A DNA stretch of 64,000 nucleotides from Pseudomonas sp. RIT623 (GTDB taxonomy: Bacteria > Pseudomonadota > Gammaproteobacteria > Pseudomonadales > Pseudomonadaceae): NCBI RefSeq assembly GCF_004519305.1, contig NZ_SOZA01000018.1, positions 1 to 64,000 on the forward strand. Reading direction: 5' to 3'. The notes beneath the pieces were generated by a model. That model did not search any database. It was not told the origin of the DNA and saw only the letters and a program-made list of their open reading frames with translations. The position numbers and the translations under genes were made by a program. This document shows positions 19,301-26,271 of the stretch, piece after piece. Positions within the stretch are counted from its first letter, which is position 1; each line of letters opens with the position of its first letter.

Positions 19301-19484
19301 TTTCGCCGATCACCTTGGGGTTGGCGCCGGGGAAGTTGGCGCGCACCACCACGGTGGGCGGCACCACTTCGGGGTATTCGCTGATCGGCAGCTGGAACAG
19401 CGAGATCGAACCCGCGATCAGCAGCACCAGCGACAGCACCGCGGCGAAGATCGGCCGGGTAATGAAGAATTTCGAAAAGTTCAT
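16305..19484 (-). CDS. mexF: RND multidrug efflux transporter MexF
   Basis: A 1059-residue inner-membrane proton/drug antiporter of the HAE1 RND family at full normal length. Twelve transmembrane helices are expected, with helix 1 at about 10-30 (FAAVLSLVLLIAGSISLFQL) and two large periplasmic loops. The TM4 proton-relay pair is visible in the segment LAIGIVVDDAIVVVENVERN. The order and 12-base spacing after mexE, with overlap into oprN, identify it as MexF among the Pseudomonas RND pumps. No frameshift was seen. The usual activator gene mexT and the redox gene mexS, which flank the operon in P. aeruginosa, are absent here. Confidence 0.95.
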   Translation of the reverse strand: MNFSKFFITRPIFAAVLSLVLLIAGSISLFQLPISEYPEVVPPTVVVRANFPGANPKVIGETVAAPLEQAITGVENMLYMSSQSTADGKLTLTITFALGTDLDNAQVQVQNRVTRTQPKLPEEVTRIGITVDKASPDLTMVVHLTSPDNRYDMLYLSNYAILNIKDELARLGGVGDVQLFGMGDYSLRVWLDPNKTASRNLTASDVVAAIREQNRQVAAGQLGAPPAPGSTSFQLSINTQGRLVNEEEFENIIIRAGADGEITRLKDIARVELGSSQYALRSLLNNQPAVALPIFQRPGSNAIEISDQVRAKMAELKKDFPEGMDYSIVYDPTVFVRGSIEAVVHTLFEALILVVLVVILFLQTWRASIIPLMAVPVSLIGTFAVMHLFGFSLNALSLFGLVLAIGIVVDDAIVVVENVERNIGLGLKPLEATQKAMSEVTGPIIATALVLCAVFVPAAFISGLTGQFYKQFALTIAISTVISAFNSLTLSPALAAVLLKDHHAPKDRFSRILEKLLGNWLFAPFNRFFDRASHRYVGGVRRVIRSSGIALFVYAGLMGLTYLGFSSTPTGFVPAQDKQYLVAFAQLPDAASLDRTEAVIKRMSEIALKQPGVADSVAFPGLSINGFTNSPNSGIVFTPLKPFDQRKDPSQSAGAIAAALNAQFADIQDAYIAIFPPPPVQGLGTIGGFRLQIEDRGNLGYEALYKETQNIIAKSHNVPELAGLFTSYQVNVPQVDAAIDREKAKTHGVAINDIFDTLQIYLGSLYTNDFNRFGRTYQVNVQAEQQFRLDAEQIGQLKVRNNLGEMIPLATFLKVSDTSGPDRVMHYNGFITAEINGAAAPGYSSGQAEAAIEKLLKEELPNGMTFEWTDLTYQQILSGNTALFVFPLCVLLAFLVLAAQYESWSLPLAVILIVPMTLLSAITGVIISGGDNNIFTQIGLIVLVGLACKNAILIVEFAKDEQAKGLDPLAAVLEACRLRLRPILMTSIAFIMGVVPLVFSSGAGAEMRHAMGVAVFSGMIGVTVFGLFLTPVFFFLIRRFVERRQARKAEHVVALENHA

Positions 19485-19496
19485 CGGTGTGGTCCC

Positions 19497-20738
19497 TTAA
19501 CCGCGCGGCGCTTGGGCGCTGGCGACTTTTACATTGGCCCCGGCCACTTTCGGCGTCGGGTTGCTGGCCTCCAGGGCCTGGCGCTGCTGGGCGAGGGCGG
19601 CGAGGGTCTGCTCGCTGGCCATTGGCGTTTCCTCCGGGGTGACCGGCGAGCCAGGGCGCACGCGTTGCAGGCCCTTGACCACGATGCGGTCGTCCTTGGC
19701 CAGGCCGCTGCGCACGATACGCAGGCCTTCGAGCTTGGGGCCCAGTTCCACGGCGCGGTAGGCGGCCTTGTTGTCCTTGTCCATGACCAGCACGAACTTC
19801 TTGCCAAGGTCGGTGCCGACCGCTTCGTCGTTGATCAGCACGGCGTCGTACTGGGCGCTGCCGACCAGCTTCAGGCGCGCATACAGGCCGGGGGTGAACT
19901 GGCCGTCGCGGTTGTCGAACACGGCGCGGCCACGGATGGTGCCGGTGCGCGGGTTGACCTGGTTGTCGACGAAGTTCATCTGGCCCAGGTGCGGGTTGCC
20001 GGTTTCGCTGGTCAGCCCCAGGTACACCGGGGTGCTCTGGCCGCGCTGGCCTTCGCGGGCCAGCTGGGTGTACTTGAGGTACACACGCTCGTCGGCGTCG
20101 AAGTAGGCGTAGACCTTGTCGGTGGAGACCACGCTGGTCAACGGGGTGACGTCGGCGGTGACGATGTTGCCGGCGGTGAACTGGGCACGGCTGACACGGC
20201 CGCTGATCGGCGCGCTGACCCGGGTGAAGCTCAGGTTCAAGCGAGCCAGGTCCAGTTGTGCCTGGATCGCATCGACCCCCGCGCGGGCTTCGGCGGCGCT
20301 GCTGCTGCGCGATTCGGCCAGTTCCGCGGAAATCGCATTGCTGTCACGCAGGCGCTCGCCACGGCGGGCCTCGTTGGCGCTGCGAATGGCGGTGGCCTTG
20401 GCTTGTTGCAGTTGGGCTTCGAGGCGGCGTACTTCGGCTTGGAACGGACGTGGGTCGATCTGGAACAGCAGGTCGCCTTTCTTTACCTGGGCACCCTCGG
20501 TGAAAGCCACCAGGTCGATCTGGCCGGACACGCGTGGGCGTATCTCTACGGTTTCCGGTGCTTCGAGGCGGCCGGTGAACTCGTCCCATTCATTGATCGG
20601 CTGTTCGATGACCTTGGCAACGCTGACTTTGGGCGCAGCGGGAGCCTGCACGGCGTCGGGGGTGCGGCCACAAGCGCTGAGCACCACCACTGCCAGGGCA
20701 GCGAGGGGAAAGCGCAAGGGTTTAAGTGAGTGGTCCAT
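19497..20738 (-). CDS. mexE: Periplasmic adaptor lipoprotein MexE
   Basis: A 413-residue membrane-fusion protein. The lipoprotein signal ends at LSAC (Cys22). A biotinyl-lipoyl half (EIRPRVSGQIDLVAF), a coiled-coil hairpin (about 100-170), a second lipoyl half (VSAPISGRVSRAQFTAGNIV) and a beta-barrel domain follow in the usual order. The start at 20738 (MDHSLKPL) has GGAG 8 bases upstream; the frame stays open far beyond but without a signal sequence. It is the first gene of the operon and links MexF to OprN. The 172-base upstream region holds a LysR-type dyad at 20850-20871. Confidence 0.93.
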   Translation of the reverse strand: MDHSLKPLRFPLAALAVVVLSACGRTPDAVQAPAAPKVSVAKVIEQPINEWDEFTGRLEAPETVEIRPRVSGQIDLVAFTEGAQVKKGDLLFQIDPRPFQAEVRRLEAQLQQAKATAIRSANEARRGERLRDSNAISAELAESRSSSAAEARAGVDAIQAQLDLARLNLSFTRVSAPISGRVSRAQFTAGNIVTADVTPLTSVVSTDKVYAYFDADERVYLKYTQLAREGQRGQSTPVYLGLTSETGNPHLGQMNFVDNQVNPRTGTIRGRAVFDNRDGQFTPGLYARLKLVGSAQYDAVLINDEAVGTDLGKKFVLVMDKDNKAAYRAVELGPKLEGLRIVRSGLAKDDRIVVKGLQRVRPGSPVTPEETPMASEQTLAALAQQRQALEASNPTPKVAGANVKVASAQAPRG

Positions 20739-20849
20739 GGAGAACTCCGCCAAAGTATTAGTAGTGGGCGGAGTTTGAGTGTCTTGCGCGTGACGCACGA
20801 ATCGAATGCAGCGAAGGTTATTATCACGGGCAATGATATGTCGGGTGCC

Positions 20850-20871
20850 ATCATCGATCGTTACGCATGAT
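20850..20871. promoter_or_regulatory. LysR-type dyad upstream of mexE
   Basis: ATCAT at 20850-20854 and ATGAT at 20867-20871 form an inverted repeat around a 12-base spacer containing CGATCG, about 110 bases upstream of the mexE start. In P. aeruginosa the operon is activated by the LysR protein MexT. This site does not fit the published MexT box exactly, so the assignment is tentative. Confidence 0.3.
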
Positions 20872-20910
20872 TCCAGCGCGGCTCCTACAGGGGGCGGTGT
20901 GGTACGGCAG

Positions 20911-21504
20911 TCAGCGTGGCCCGCCGGATGCCTTTTCGCGCAACGCCTTGGCCACCTGCGCCTCGATCTCGTAGGCCGGCCCTTCCAGCGCCTGATAGTC
21001 GCGGGTGTAGCGCCTGGCGAACTCCTCCACTCCCAGCTCCTGATACTGCTGCACGTGCTTGAGCTCATGGGCCCACAATGCCACGTTGTCCTCGGCATCG
21101 CCGGGGCGGCGGAAGATGACCGTGTCGATCAGGGTCACGGCGTTGACGTCCGGGTTCTGCAGTAGAGCGTTGGCGGCGCTGATCTGCTGTTCGCTACCGA
21201 CCCGGTAACGTGCCGCGTCGAGCACGGCGAAGTCGTACCAGGGTTCGAGCTGGGCGCGAATATGCAGGGGAATCGGCTGCGTGCCGTTGGCGATGGCTTC
21301 GTCGCGTGCCTGGCGCAGGGCGAACACCAGGCTGCCGCTGGCCATGCGCTCGACATCCTGCAGCACCTGGCCTCCTTGGTTGGGGTCGATGGGCGCGCAG
21401 AAGCACACCACCAGGCAGACCTGGTACTGCCCGGTCGGGCAGCTGTCTTGGGCGAAGGCGGGCAAGGCCAGCAGCAAGCCCAGCAGCGTGCTAGCGAACT
21501 TCAT
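20911..21504 (-). CDS. DUF4157-like secreted protein with HExxH motif
   Basis: A 197-residue protein with a signal peptide (about 1-18, cleavage after LPAFA). Four Cys occur near the mature N-terminus (DSCPTGQYQVCLVVCFC), and a zinc-type HExxH (WAHELKHVQQY) is in the C-terminal half, as in the DUF4157 peptidase-like family. The start at 21504 (MKFASTLL) lies inside the end of the TetR gene (14-base overlap), so the two are probably cotranscribed. Whether it cleaves peptides is unknown. The Cys cluster suggests disulfides or metal binding. Confidence 0.72.
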   Translation of the reverse strand: MKFASTLLGLLLALPAFAQDSCPTGQYQVCLVVCFCAPIDPNQGGQVLQDVERMASGSLVFALRQARDEAIANGTQPIPLHIRAQLEPWYDFAVLDAARYRVGSEQQISAANALLQNPDVNAVTLIDTVIFRRPGDAEDNVALWAHELKHVQQYQELGVEEFARRYTRDYQALEGPAYEIEAQVAKALREKASGGPR

Positions 21505-22054
21505 CGAAAACCCGCTCGACCAGCTTGCGGCTGGCGTCCAGCACCTGTGCCTGCACCGGTTCGCTGGCCAGCATGCGACCCACCACCAGCGCGCCGACAC
21601 ACTGGCTGAGCAAGGCCCAGGCCAGCTCCGGGTCGTCGAGCGTCTCGCTCCACGCCTGCTGTAGTGCCACCAGCCAGTGCTCGGCCTGCTCGCGCACCGG
21701 TTGCTCGGCGCGGGCGATCTCCACCCCCAGTGGCGGCAGCGGGCAGCCGCCTTCGGCGTTGTGCAGGTGGGCCAGGCTCAGGTACTGCTCGAGCAGGCGC
21801 TTGAGGCGCGCGCGGTCGACGCCATGCTCGGCCTGCCGGCCCAGGGGGCTGTTGCTCAGTTCGCGACGGACGATTTCGCTGAACAGGTCGTCCTTGGACG
21901 GGAAATGGTTGTAGAAGGCCCCGCCGGTCAGGCCGATGGCCTTCATCAGCCCGGCCACGCCGGTGGCGGAGAAACCGCCGCGCTTGGCCAGCGCGCCGCT
22001 GCTGATCAGCAGTTTTTCGCGAGTCTGTTGTTTATGGTCGGTGGCGTAGCGCAT
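21491..22054 (-). CDS. TetR-family repressor
   Basis: A 187-residue regulator. The N-terminal helix-turn-helix (about 8-55) reads GFSATGVAGLMKAIGLTGGAF followed by YNHFPSKDDLF. The C-terminal ligand domain resembles the group that controls short-chain dehydrogenase or electrophile-responsive genes. The start at 22054 (MRYATDHK) is chosen because the longer reading crosses the operator palindrome at 22107-22121. It is divergent from the SDR/HCCA-isomerase operon, which it very likely represses. Ligand unknown. Confidence 0.9.
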   Translation of the reverse strand: MRYATDHKQQTREKLLISSGALAKRGGFSATGVAGLMKAIGLTGGAFYNHFPSKDDLFSEIVRRELSNSPLGRQAEHGVDRARLKRLLEQYLSLAHLHNAEGGCPLPPLGVEIARAEQPVREQAEHWLVALQQAWSETLDDPELAWALLSQCVGALVVGRMLASEPVQAQVLDASRKLVERVFDEVR

Positions 22055-22106
22055 GCGCGAAACCTCGTGGCGCGGGCTTGACGATGAGGTGATCGTAGCA
22101 TAGCGT

Positions 22107-22121
22107 TCGTTTACTAAACGA
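22107..22121. promoter_or_regulatory. TetR operator palindrome
   Basis: TCGTTTA-C-TAAACGA is a perfect 15-base palindrome, 22 bases before the SDR start codon and 53 bases before the TetR start. It is a typical TetR-family site placed to control both directions. Confidence 0.65.
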
Positions 22122-22143
22122 TCATTTACCAATGGGGAGATCC

Positions 22144-22875
22144 ATGGCAGAACAACAAAAGGTCGTGCTGGTGATTGGTGCGGGCGACGCTACCGGTGGC
22201 GAGATCGCCAAGCGTTTTGCCCGTGAGGGCTACATCGCGTGTGTGACCAGGCGCCAGGCCGAGAAGCTGCAACCTTTGCTCGACCAGATCCGTGCCGAAG
22301 GCGGGCAGGCCCATGGCTTTGGCTCTGATGCACGCAAGGAAGAGGAGGTGGCCGAACTGGTGGAAACCATCGAGCGCGACATCGGCCCGATCGAGGCCTT
22401 TGTCTTCAACATTGGCGCCAATGTGCCCTGCAGCATCCTTGAGGAAACCCCGCGCAAGTACTTCAAGATCTGGGAGATGGCCTGCTTCGCCGGTTTTCTC
22501 ACCGCCCAGGCGGTGGCCCGGCGCATGGTCACCCGCGAGCGCGGCACCATTCTGTTCACCGGCGCCACCGCCGGCACCCGTGGCGCGTCAGGGTTCGCGG
22601 CCTTCGCCGGGGCCAAGCACGGCCTGCGCGCCCTGGCCCAGAGCATGGCGCGGGAACTGGGGCCACGTAACATCCATGTCGCCCATGTGGTGGTCGATGG
22701 CGCCATCGACACCGCGTTCATCCACGACAGCTTTCCTGAACGCTATGCGCTCAAGGACCAGGACGGCATCCTCGATCCTGCGCATATCGCCGACAGCTAC
22801 TGGTTCCTGCACGCCCAGCCACGGGATGCCTGGACCTTCGAACTTGACCTGCGCCCGTGGCTGGAGCGCTGGTAA
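22144..22875 (+). CDS. SDR-fold protein lacking the catalytic Ser and Tyr
   Basis: A 243-residue short-chain dehydrogenase/reductase fold. The nucleotide-binding turn is IGAGDATGGEIA (11-22), and NNAG is replaced by NIGA (89-92). The usual YxxxK is F154-AGA-K158, and the position 13 residues earlier, normally the catalytic Ser, is Ala141. It is therefore either a non-classical enzyme or a binding protein. GGGGAGA lies 3 bases ahead of the ATG at 22144. It is followed 24 bases later by an HCCA-isomerase-like gene and controlled by the divergent TetR, suggesting a response to an aromatic or electrophilic compound. Such SDR/GST-like pairs recur in pseudomonads as far as I recall. Confidence 0.85.
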   Translation: MAEQQKVVLVIGAGDATGGEIAKRFAREGYIACVTRRQAEKLQPLLDQIRAEGGQAHGFGSDARKEEEVAELVETIERDIGPIEAFVFNIGANVPCSILEETPRKYFKIWEMACFAGFLTAQAVARRMVTRERGTILFTGATAGTRGASGFAAFAGAKHGLRALAQSMARELGPRNIHVAHVVVDGAIDTAFIHDSFPERYALKDQDGILDPAHIADSYWFLHAQPRDAWTFELDLRPWLERW

Positions 22876-22899
22876 GCCCCCTCATACAAGGATCGAATC

Positions 22900-23499
22900 A
22901 TGAGCAAGACCGTCGAGTTCTACCTGGACCTGGGCAGCCCGGCCACCTACCTGGCCTGGACCCAACTACCTGCCCTGTGCGCGCGCCACGCAGCGCAACT
23001 GGTGTACAAGCCGATTCTGCTGGGTGGTGTGTTCCAGGCTACTGGCAATGTTTCGCCGATCACGGTGCCGGCCAAGGGGCGTTACGTGTTCATCGACCTC
23101 GCGCGCTACGCCTCTCGCTACGGCGTGCCGCTGACCCTGCCACCAGGCTTTCCGGTCAACACCCTGACCCTGATGCGTGGGCTGACCGGCGTCCAGTTGT
23201 TTGCCAAAGAGCGTTTCGAGGCGCTGCTGAAAGTGCTGTTCACAGGGCTGTTCGAGCATGGACGCAATCTGGCAGATCCTGTGGTTTTGGAGCAAACCCT
23301 GGCTGACGGTGGCTTCGAGGCCGAGGAATTCCACGAGCTGGCCGCCCGGCCCGAGGTCAAGGACGCCTTGCGCAAAGCCACCGAGGAGGCGGTCGAGCGC
23401 GGCTTGTTCGGGGCGCCGACGTTCTTCGTCGACGGGCAGATGTTCTTCGGCCAGGACCGGCTGGATTTCGTCGAACAGGCGTTGGCTCGGCAGGCATGA
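22900..23499 (+). CDS. 2-hydroxychromene-2-carboxylate isomerase family (kappa-GST/DsbA fold)
   Basis: A 199-residue cytosolic protein with the DsbA-like fold of HCCA isomerase and kappa-class glutathione transferases. The active-site serine is in LDLGSPATYLAW (Ser13), where DsbA has its CxxC. The cis-Pro segment GLFGAPTFFVDG precedes the typical C-terminal QMFFGQDRL. NahD-type members isomerise 2-hydroxychromene-2-carboxylate in naphthalene breakdown using glutathione, but no other naphthalene gene is present, so a different glutathione-dependent isomerase or transferase role is likely. It is the second gene of the TetR-controlled operon. Confidence 0.88.
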   Translation: MSKTVEFYLDLGSPATYLAWTQLPALCARHAAQLVYKPILLGGVFQATGNVSPITVPAKGRYVFIDLARYASRYGVPLTLPPGFPVNTLTLMRGLTGVQLFAKERFEALLKVLFTGLFEHGRNLADPVVLEQTLADGGFEAEEFHELAARPEVKDALRKATEEAVERGLFGAPTFFVDGQMFFGQDRLDFVEQALARQA

Positions 23500-23533
23500 T
23501 GATCTGGGTCATGACAACCCCTGTAGGAGCGGG

Positions 23534-23821
23534 TCAGGCCAGCAGGCGTTCTACCTGACCTCGCTCCCAAATGCTCAGGTGATCGACCGGATTGGTGCCA
23601 TAACGCTGCCAATCGTCCAGCGTGCCTTGGCGTCCATCCGGGCTCTGGCAGTGGCTGCAAAGGGCCAGGCCTTCGCTGTCACGCACCAGGGTCAGTCGCC
23701 AGCCTTCGATCAGCACGTCGATTTGCCCGCCGTTCAGGTGGGCGACGGTTACCAGTGGCCGGACGCCGAGGGCGGCGTCACGCAGGCACTGGTACGCCTC
23801 GCGGCTGGCGACGCTGGGCAT
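23534..23821 (-). CDS. DUF7693-type small protein
   Basis: A 95-residue cytosolic protein starting MPSVASREAY at 23821. It contains CSHCQSPDGRQ, a Cys-x-x-Cys pair followed by the SPDGR segment typical of a small Pseudomonas family I know as DUF7693. The C-terminus (YGTNPVDHLSIWERGQVERL) also matches that family. Its start is 7 bases past the stop of the PuuR-like regulator gene, so they share a transcript. No function is known. Confidence 0.7.
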   Translation of the reverse strand: MPSVASREAYQCLRDAALGVRPLVTVAHLNGGQIDVLIEGWRLTLVRDSEGLALCSHCQSPDGRQGTLDDWQRYGTNPVDHLSIWERGQVERLLA

Positions 23822-23828
23822 GGGCAGG

Positions 23829-24374
23829 TTAGAAGTTCGCCGGGGTATTGGCGCTGATGATCTCGGCCTCGTCGGGGCCGATGTTCTTGAAGCTGTGAGG
23901 CAGGGTGGTGGGGATGTAGTAACCATCGCCGGCGTTGAGCACGCTGACCTGGCCGTCGACCCACAGCTCCAGGGTACCCCGGGTGACCAGGCCGCATTCC
24001 TCGCCTTCGGCATGCACTATCGGCTCGCCGGAATCGGCGCCGGGGGCATACAGTTCACGCAACATACGCATCTGCCGGCCTTCGACACTGGCGCCGACCA
24101 GCAGCATGCGCAGGCCGTTACGGCCCAGGTCCGGCTGTTCGCCGCCACGGAACACATAGCGCTCTTCGCGCACCGGCTCGTCGAAGCTGAAAAATTCCGC
24201 CAGGGACATGGGGATCCCTTCGAGCAACTTCTTCAGGGAACTGACCGAAGGGCTGACCCGGTTCTGCTCGATCTGTGAGATCGTCGAGTTGGTCAGGCCG
24301 CTGCGGCGGGCCAGTTCCCGCTGGGAGAGGTTGTTGCGTTCACGCACCAGTTTGAGTCGTGTCCCCGTGTCCAT
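23829..24374 (-). CDS. XRE-cupin regulator, PuuR-like
   Basis: A 181-residue repressor close in length to PuuR (185). The helix-turn-helix is at about 5-60 (NLSQRELARRSGLTNSTISQ), and the cupin domain at about 108-178 (EECGLVTRGTLELWVDG ... GDGYYIPTTLPHSFKN). PuuR-type proteins sense putrescine or related amines. The start at 24374 (MDTGTRLK) gives the standard N-terminus. It lies 79 bases downstream of the MFS gene on the same strand. No polyamine gene is adjacent, so its targets are probably elsewhere. Confidence 0.88.
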   Translation of the reverse strand: MDTGTRLKLVRERNNLSQRELARRSGLTNSTISQIEQNRVSPSVSSLKKLLEGIPMSLAEFFSFDEPVREERYVFRGGEQPDLGRNGLRMLLVGASVEGRQMRMLRELYAPGADSGEPIVHAEGEECGLVTRGTLELWVDGQVSVLNAGDGYYIPTTLPHSFKNIGPDEAEIISANTPANF

Positions 24375-24453
24375 AGCCGCCTTGTTTGCAGAGGTGTCAA
24401 AAATAATGGGCGACGCATTAAAACACACTCTGCACGCTCGCGCGCTGTGTGCA

Positions 24454-25659
24454 TCAGTGGCGTTGGTCGGCGACTGTCGGCCATAGCCCGACCACCAGCA
24501 ACAGCAGGCCCACCGCCAGAAACGGCAAGCGTGGATCAAGGGCATAGACCAGGGTGCCGGCCAGTGGCCCGACCACCGCGCCCATGCCCTGCGCCGCGCC
24601 GATCGAACCTGCGGTGGCGCCTTGTTCGCTAGCCTGCATGGCATTGGCGGCCAGGGCAGAGAATGCCGGAAAGACAAAGCCCATGCCGAAGGCGGCGACG
24701 AAGAATGCGCCCCACAGCCAGGAAGCGTGGGTGGCCAGTGCCGCGGCAGCGAAACCCAGCCCGGAAACGCTGGCGCCGATGCGGATCATTTTTGCCGGTG
24801 GCCACTCCAGCTTGCGCAGGAACACCTGGGCCAGCATCAGCGCCACGCCCACGCAGGTCAGGGCGATACCGGCAGCCTGGGCGGCGGCTCCTGCCTCCAA
24901 TTGCAAGCGGTCGAGGGCGAAGAAACCCACGGCGATTTGTGACACGGTGATGCTGAGCATGGCACTGAACGCCACCAGCAATGGGCGACGCAAGCGTGGA
25001 TCGGACAACCGCACAGGATTAGGCGCATGGGTCTGCGCCAGTGGCTGTGGCTTGAGCTTGAACAGCAGCACCAGAAACGCCGTGGCCGGCAGCAGCGACA
25101 TGGCATAGAACGGCAGGCTCAGGCTGTAGCGCGACAGCAGCGCGGCCAGCGCCGGGCCTACCACCAGGCCGACGGCGTTGGCCGCGCCCAACGATGCCAT
25201 TGCCCGGGCCCGGCGTTGCGGTTCCACATGGTCGGCGATCAACGCATTGCCGCCGACCGGCAGGGCGGCATAGAAAGCGCCGATCATACCGCGGGCCAGC
25301 ATCAGGCCAAGGAACGCCAGGGTCGCTCCCGGCAGCCAACGCAATGCGCCGTCGATGAACAGGCACAGCACCCAATAGGCCAGGGTGAAACCACCGCTGC
25401 CGAGCAGCAGCACGCGGCGCCGGCCATAACGGTCGGCCAGGCGGCCCCAAGGCCGCGCCAGGATCACCCAGACCACGCCGGCCACGGTCACCGCCGCGCC
25501 GGCCTGCCAGGTGGCCATGCCCAGCAGGCGGGCGATGGGGCCGATCAGGGCGACGAAGGCCATCATCGACATGGTACAGGCCATGTTGACCAGCATCAGC
25601 GGACGCAAGTCCAGGGTGCTGGCTGGGGTGAATGCGGCAGGGTCCTTTGCGACGTTCAT
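24454..25659 (-). CDS. MFS transporter
   Basis: A 401-residue inner-membrane permease with 12 predicted helices. The motif-A loop between helices 2 and 3 reads GRLADRYGRRRVLLLG. It resembles drug or siderophore exporters of the DHA1 type. A sequence matching 13 of 19 positions of the Fur box is centred about 48 bases before the start codon, so iron-regulated siderophore-like export is a possibility. The cytochrome b561 gene ends 78 bases upstream on the same strand, so the MFS gene probably has its own promoter. Confidence 0.85.
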   Translation of the reverse strand: MNVAKDPAAFTPASTLDLRPLMLVNMACTMSMMAFVALIGPIARLLGMATWQAGAAVTVAGVVWVILARPWGRLADRYGRRRVLLLGSGGFTLAYWVLCLFIDGALRWLPGATLAFLGLMLARGMIGAFYAALPVGGNALIADHVEPQRRARAMASLGAANAVGLVVGPALAALLSRYSLSLPFYAMSLLPATAFLVLLFKLKPQPLAQTHAPNPVRLSDPRLRRPLLVAFSAMLSITVSQIAVGFFALDRLQLEAGAAAQAAGIALTCVGVALMLAQVFLRKLEWPPAKMIRIGASVSGLGFAAAALATHASWLWGAFFVAAFGMGFVFPAFSALAANAMQASEQGATAGSIGAAQGMGAVVGPLAGTLVYALDPRLPFLAVGLLLLVVGLWPTVADQRH

Positions 25660-25697
25660 GGGGCAGTCCGGGGCAGTTCGACAAAATGAGCGCCGAT

Positions 25698-25716
25698 GTT
25701 AGTAATAATTATTTAC
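25698..25716. promoter_or_regulatory. Possible Fur box before the MFS gene
   Basis: GTTAGTAATAATTATTTAC agrees with the 19-base Fur consensus at 13 positions, counted by eye. It is the most AT-rich spot in the 78-base gap and sits where a -10/-35 region for the MFS gene would be. Confidence 0.35.
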
Positions 25717-25737
25717 GCTTGTCGACCCCGGTAGTGC

Positions 25738-26271
25738 TCATTCACCACCACGCAATGGGCCTGGCCACATGCTACGCAAGACGCCGTCGCGGTGCACCAG
25801 GGCGTGCAGCAATGCCGCGCCCAAATGCAGCAGCACGGTGGCGAACAGCAGGTAGCCGGCCCAACCGTGGGCCTGGCGCAGCACGGCATACAACTGTAGA
25901 TCGTGTGGCGCGATGGCAGGCAATTGCAGCGGGCGTGGATAGCCGCCGGCCGAGAGCATGGCCCAGCCCAACAGCGGCATGCCCAGCATCAGGGCGTAGA
26001 GCAACAGGTGCGATGCCCCGGCGGCCAGGCGCTGCGCGGTCGGCAGTTGGCGTGGCAGCGGTGGGTGCGCCAGGGTCAGGCGCAGGGCGATGCGCAGGAT
26101 CACCAGCACCAGCAGGGCCAGGCCAGTGGCCTTGTGCAGTTCGACCAGCAGCGGGTGGCGGGGCGAGAGGTCGGCAACCATGTAGACGCCGATGAACAAC
26201 ATGGCCAGGATCAGCAGCGCCATCAGCCAGTGCAGCAGGCGCGCCAGGGGGTGGAAGGTGGTGACGCTCAT
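25738..26271 (-). CDS. Cytochrome b561 family protein
   Basis: A 177-residue inner-membrane dihaem b-type cytochrome with four helices (about 13-33, 45-65, 88-108 and 140-162). Candidate haem histidines are His14 (RLLHWL), His46 (ELHKATG), His87 (ASHLLLY) and His134 (QAHGWAGY). It passes electrons from the quinone pool to periplasmic partners. Its ATG overlaps the stop of the catalase-like gene by 4 bases (ATGA), so the two work together; the b561 probably supplies electrons to the haem peroxidase. The operon starts from an ECF-type promoter. Confidence 0.9.
   Translation of the reverse strand: MSVTTFHPLARLLHWLMALLILAMLFIGVYMVADLSPRHPLLVELHKATGLALLVLVILRIALRLTLAHPPLPRQLPTAQRLAAGASHLLLYALMLGMPLLGWAMLSAGGYPRPLQLPAIAPHDLQLYAVLRQAHGWAGYLLFATVLLHLGAALLHALVHRDGVLRSMWPGPLRGGE

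Noticed and set aside
16311..20729. A 1472-codon open frame on the plus strand opposite mexEF-oprN
   Set aside because: It is an antisense shadow of three well-recognised minus-strand genes; high GC at third positions removes stops. Its translation is His/Gln/Asp-rich with no domain.
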